NCBI GenBank assembly: GCA_030037055.1
Contig: JASHRZ010000269.1
Coordinates: forward strand, 1-6,574
DNA: 6,574 nt
Source: Alphaproteobacteria bacterium
GTDB lineage: Bacteria > Pseudomonadota > Alphaproteobacteria > ATCC43930 > CGMCC-115725
Reading direction: 5' to 3'
The translations under genes were made by a program, and so were the position numbers. Each line of letters begins with the position of its first letter. The first letter of the stretch is position 1. Shown here in pieces: positions 4,500 through 6,574 of the stretch. Below the pieces are notes generated by a model, which saw nothing but the letters and a program-made list of their open reading frames with translations, was not told the origin of the DNA and did no database searches.

Positions 4500-6238
4500 T
4501 GAATCTTTTCAGCCATTTCCGCGACATCATCGTTTCCGATCTCGCCGCACTCGATCTCCCGCCGGGACTCGATTTCGGCCGCGTCGCGGTCGAGCCGCCG
4601 CGCGATTCCGCGCACGGCGACATTGCCACCAACGCAGCCATGGTGTTGGCGAAGCCGGCCGGGCTGGCGCCGCGCGCACTTGCCGAGAGGCTGGTGGAGC
4701 GCTTGCGCCGGCACGATGCGGTGACGGCGGCGGAGGTGGCGGGGCCGGGCTTCATCAACATCCGTTTGTCTGATGCGTTCTGGCAGGCGCGGCTCGCCGA
4801 GATCCTGCGCGCCGGCACCGCCTATGGCGATGGCGTGATCGGTGCCGGCCGAAGGGTCAATGTCGAGTATGTCTCCGCCAATCCGACAGGGCCGATGCAT
4901 GTCGGCCACGGCCGCGGCGCCGTGGTCGGCGACGCGCTGGCCGCGCTGCTGGCGAAGGCGGGCTTCGCCGTCACTCGCGAATACTACATCAACGACGCCG
5001 GCGCGCAGGTCGATGCCTTGGCGCAATCGGCCTATTTCCGCTACTTGGAGGCGCTCGGCGCGCCAACCGACGGCTTCCCCAGCTTGCAGTATCCCGGCGA
5101 TTACCTGATCCGGGTCGGTCAGGCGCTCAAGGAAAAATATGGGCCCAGCCTCGCCGACAAACCACCCGAAGCATGGCTGCCGGCAGTGCGCGAATTCGCG
5201 GTGAACGAGATGATGGCGCTCATCCGCGCCGATCTCGCCGCCATCGGCATCGTGCCGGACGTCTTCACCTCCGAGCGCGCCATCGTCGACAGCGGCGCCG
5301 TCGACCGCGCGCTCGCGGCATTGGAGGGAGCCGGCCTTCTCTATGTCGGCACGCTCGAGCCGCCCAAGGGCATGCTGCCCGAGGATTGGGAGGAGCGGCC
5401 GCAGACCCTGTTCCGCTCCACCCGATTCGGCGACGATATCGACCGGCCGCTGAAGAAATCCGACGGATCCTGGACCTATTTCGCCGCCGACATCGCCTAC
5501 CATCTCGACAAGTACCGTCGCGGCTTCGCGGAGATGATCGACATTTGGGGCGCCGATCACGGCGGTTACGTCAAACGCATGCAGGCGGCGGTGACGGCGC
5601 TGAGCGACGGCAAGGCGAGGCTCGATGTGAGGCTCTGCCAGCTTGTCAACCTCTTCGACAAGGGTGTGCCTGTCAAAATGTCGAAGCGCGCCGGCACTTT
5701 CGTCACCTTGCGCGAGGTCGTCGAAGAGGTCGGCAAGGACGTCTTCCGCTTCGTCATGCTGACGCGGCGCAACGACCAGACGCTCGATTTCGACTTTGCC
5801 AAGGTGATCGAGCAGTCCAAGGACAATCCGGTGTTCTACGTGCAATATGCGCATGCGCGCGCCTGCTCGGTGCTGCGCCATGCGGCGGAAGCGCTGCCAG
5901 GCGTCGATTTGACACGCGAGTCGCTGGCCTCGGCGGCGTTGGAACGCTTGACCGACCCCGCAGAGCTTGCTCTCATCCGGCATCTCGCAGGTTGGCCGCG
6001 GCTGGTCGAGAGCGCGGCGGAGGCGCATGAGCCGCATCGCATCGCCTTTTATCTTCACGATCTCGCCGCCCATTTCCACGGTCTCTGGAACAAGGGTAGG
6101 GACGATGCCAGCTTGCGTTTCCTGCTCGGCGACGCGCCTGAGCTCAGCCGCGCGCGGCTCGCGCTGGTGCAGGCGGTCGCTGTCGTCGTGGCGTCGGGCT
6201 TGAGCGTGTTCGGCGTGGCGCCGGCCGAGGAGATGTAA
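4499..6238 (+). CDS. argS: Arginyl-tRNA synthetase
   Basis: A 579-residue, full-length class I aminoacyl-tRNA synthetase that charges tRNA-Arg with arginine in the cytoplasm, and is essential. The N-terminal tRNA-binding domain (about 1-95) contains PPRDSAHGDIATNAAM. The Rossmann catalytic core has the HIGH-type motif His134-Val-Gly-His137 within SANPTGPMHVGHGRG, then REYYINDAGAQ, WGADHGGYVKR (350-360) and the KMSK loop Lys393-Met-Ser-Lys396 (VKMSKRAG). From about residue 445 (FYVQYAHARACSVLR) the DALR anticodon-binding domain runs to the end. The start is ATG 4499, sharing one base with the dgt stop codon (TGATG). GTG 4496, directly before it, would add a single residue. No ribosome site is visible in the end of dgt, so initiation probably depends on ribosomes finishing dgt. 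The stop codon abuts the next ATG without any gap. Confidence 0.97.
   Translation: MNLFSHFRDIIVSDLAALDLPPGLDFGRVAVEPPRDSAHGDIATNAAMVLAKPAGLAPRALAERLVERLRRHDAVTAAEVAGPGFINIRLSDAFWQARLAEILRAGTAYGDGVIGAGRRVNVEYVSANPTGPMHVGHGRGAVVGDALAALLAKAGFAVTREYYINDAGAQVDALAQSAYFRYLEALGAPTDGFPSLQYPGDYLIRVGQALKEKYGPSLADKPPEAWLPAVREFAVNEMMALIRADLAAIGIVPDVFTSERAIVDSGAVDRALAALEGAGLLYVGTLEPPKGMLPEDWEERPQTLFRSTRFGDDIDRPLKKSDGSWTYFAADIAYHLDKYRRGFAEMIDIWGADHGGYVKRMQAAVTALSDGKARLDVRLCQLVNLFDKGVPVKMSKRAGTFVTLREVVEEVGKDVFRFVMLTRRNDQTLDFDFAKVIEQSKDNPVFYVQYAHARACSVLRHAAEALPGVDLTRESLASAALERLTDPAELALIRHLAGWPRLVESAAEAHEPHRIAFYLHDLAAHFHGLWNKGRDDASLRFLLGDAPELSRARLALVQAVAVVVASGLSVFGVAPAEEM
6227..6232 (+). promoter_or_regulatory. 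Ribosome binding site for the SPOR-domain protein, inside the argS 3' end
   Basis: GAGGAG within the last argS codons lies six bases before ATG 6239. This supports that start and ties the two genes into one transcript. Confidence 0.7.
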
Positions 6239-6574
6239 ATGGCTTATGCATTGGGGCCAATGCGGTCGGGTGGGCGGCACGGACGCATGTTCGCCAGGCG
6301 CCGTTCGCGCCGCGCCTTCGTCATTTCACTGGCGCTGCTCGCCATGCTCGGCGCCTCCGGCGCGTTCGTCGCCTTTTATCGCGCGATGACTCGGCCGGCG
6401 GCGCCGGAGGACGTACCGCTGCTGCGCGCCGACTCGCAGCCGACGCGCCACCGCCCGGACAATCCCGGCGGCATGGATATCCCGGGGCAGGGAACGATGG
6501 TGCTCGACGGCGGCCATGGCGGGCCCAAGGCCGAGCAACTGCTGCCGCTGCCCGAGGCGCCGCTGCCGCGCCCG
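6239..6574 (+). CDS. SPOR-domain protein, N-terminal part (membrane-anchored, cut by window edge)
   Basis: The first 112 residues of an inner-membrane protein. A basic N-terminus (RMFARRRSRRAF, 16-27) precedes one hydrophobic segment at about 27-47. The basic N-terminus should stay in the cytoplasm and the rest face the periplasm. After the membrane segment comes a proline-rich linker with DNPGGMDIPGQG and EQLLPLPEAPLPRP. This is the pattern I know from alphaproteobacterial proteins that sit after argS and end in a SPOR domain. SPOR domains bind denuded peptidoglycan at the division site. The SPOR domain itself would lie beyond the window, so the call rests on linker resemblance and gene order. 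The ATG directly follows the argS stop and has a good ribosome site. Confidence 0.72.
   Translation, partial: MAYALGPMRSGGRHGRMFARRRSRRAFVISLALLAMLGASGAFVAFYRAMTRPAAPEDVPLLRADSQPTRHRPDNPGGMDIPGQGTMVLDGGHGGPKAEQLLPLPEAPLPRP

Noticed and set aside
4475..6280. A 601-codon open frame on the minus strand opposite argS
   Set aside because: It is the mirror of argS codon bias in GC-rich DNA. Its translation is rich in His, Arg, Gln and Asp with no recognisable domain, while the plus strand encodes a complete arginyl-tRNA synthetase with every motif.
1..6574. Mobile element, CRISPR array, tRNA/rRNA genes, prophage or defence island
   Set aside because: I looked for transposase-like proteins, terminal repeats, regularly spaced repeats and tRNA-like cloverleaf sequence and saw none. 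The genes are housekeeping or envelope genes in compact order.

Overview
The window looks like ordinary chromosomal DNA of a GC-rich alphaproteobacterium, most likely of the order Hyphomicrobiales (Rhizobiales). I base this on the strongly G/C-biased third codon positions, on protein sequences that read like that group, and on the order erpA, dgt, argS, SPOR-domain protein. From memory, that order is a conserved block there (usually followed by nagZ and scpAB, which would lie beyond the right edge). I see no mobile element, CRISPR array, tRNA or rRNA gene, and no sign of a defence or biosynthetic island.

Layout, left to right. Positions 2-802 (+) are the 3' part of a radical-SAM lysine 2,3-aminomutase family gene, cut by the window edge. 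A 230-base gap follows, with an AT-rich core (only 21 G/C among the 60 bases 841-900) that holds a candidate promoter and three short inverted repeats. Then come two overlapping genes: a small PilZ-domain protein (1033-1377) and a secreted protein resembling PagL-type lipid A deacylases (1374-1967). They share a GTGA stop/start junction. A perfect 8-bp hairpin marks the convergent junction with a leftward pair: erpA (3203-2844, iron-sulfur cluster carrier) followed by xth (2778-2011, exonuclease III). From the same 132-base divergent region, a tightly packed rightward run begins: dgt (3336-4499), argS (4499-6238) and the start of a membrane-anchored SPOR-domain protein (6239 to the edge).

How the genes fit together. 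The erpA and xth products serve iron-sulfur protein maturation and base-excision repair. The dgt-argS-SPOR run joins dNTP pool control, tRNA-Arg charging and cell-envelope/division functions. These genes are packed with a 1-base overlap and a 0-base junction, so they are probably co-transcribed and translationally coupled. The PilZ/PagL-like pair suggests a cyclic-di-GMP-linked envelope function, which is an inference from adjacency only.

The points most worth a second look are non-coding or subtle. A 17-base near-identical element sits upstream of both erpA and xth. A strong nested stem-loop fills the erpA-xth gap. The PagL-like protein appears to lack the catalytic His-x-Ser pair. I did not find a clearly new biological system here.
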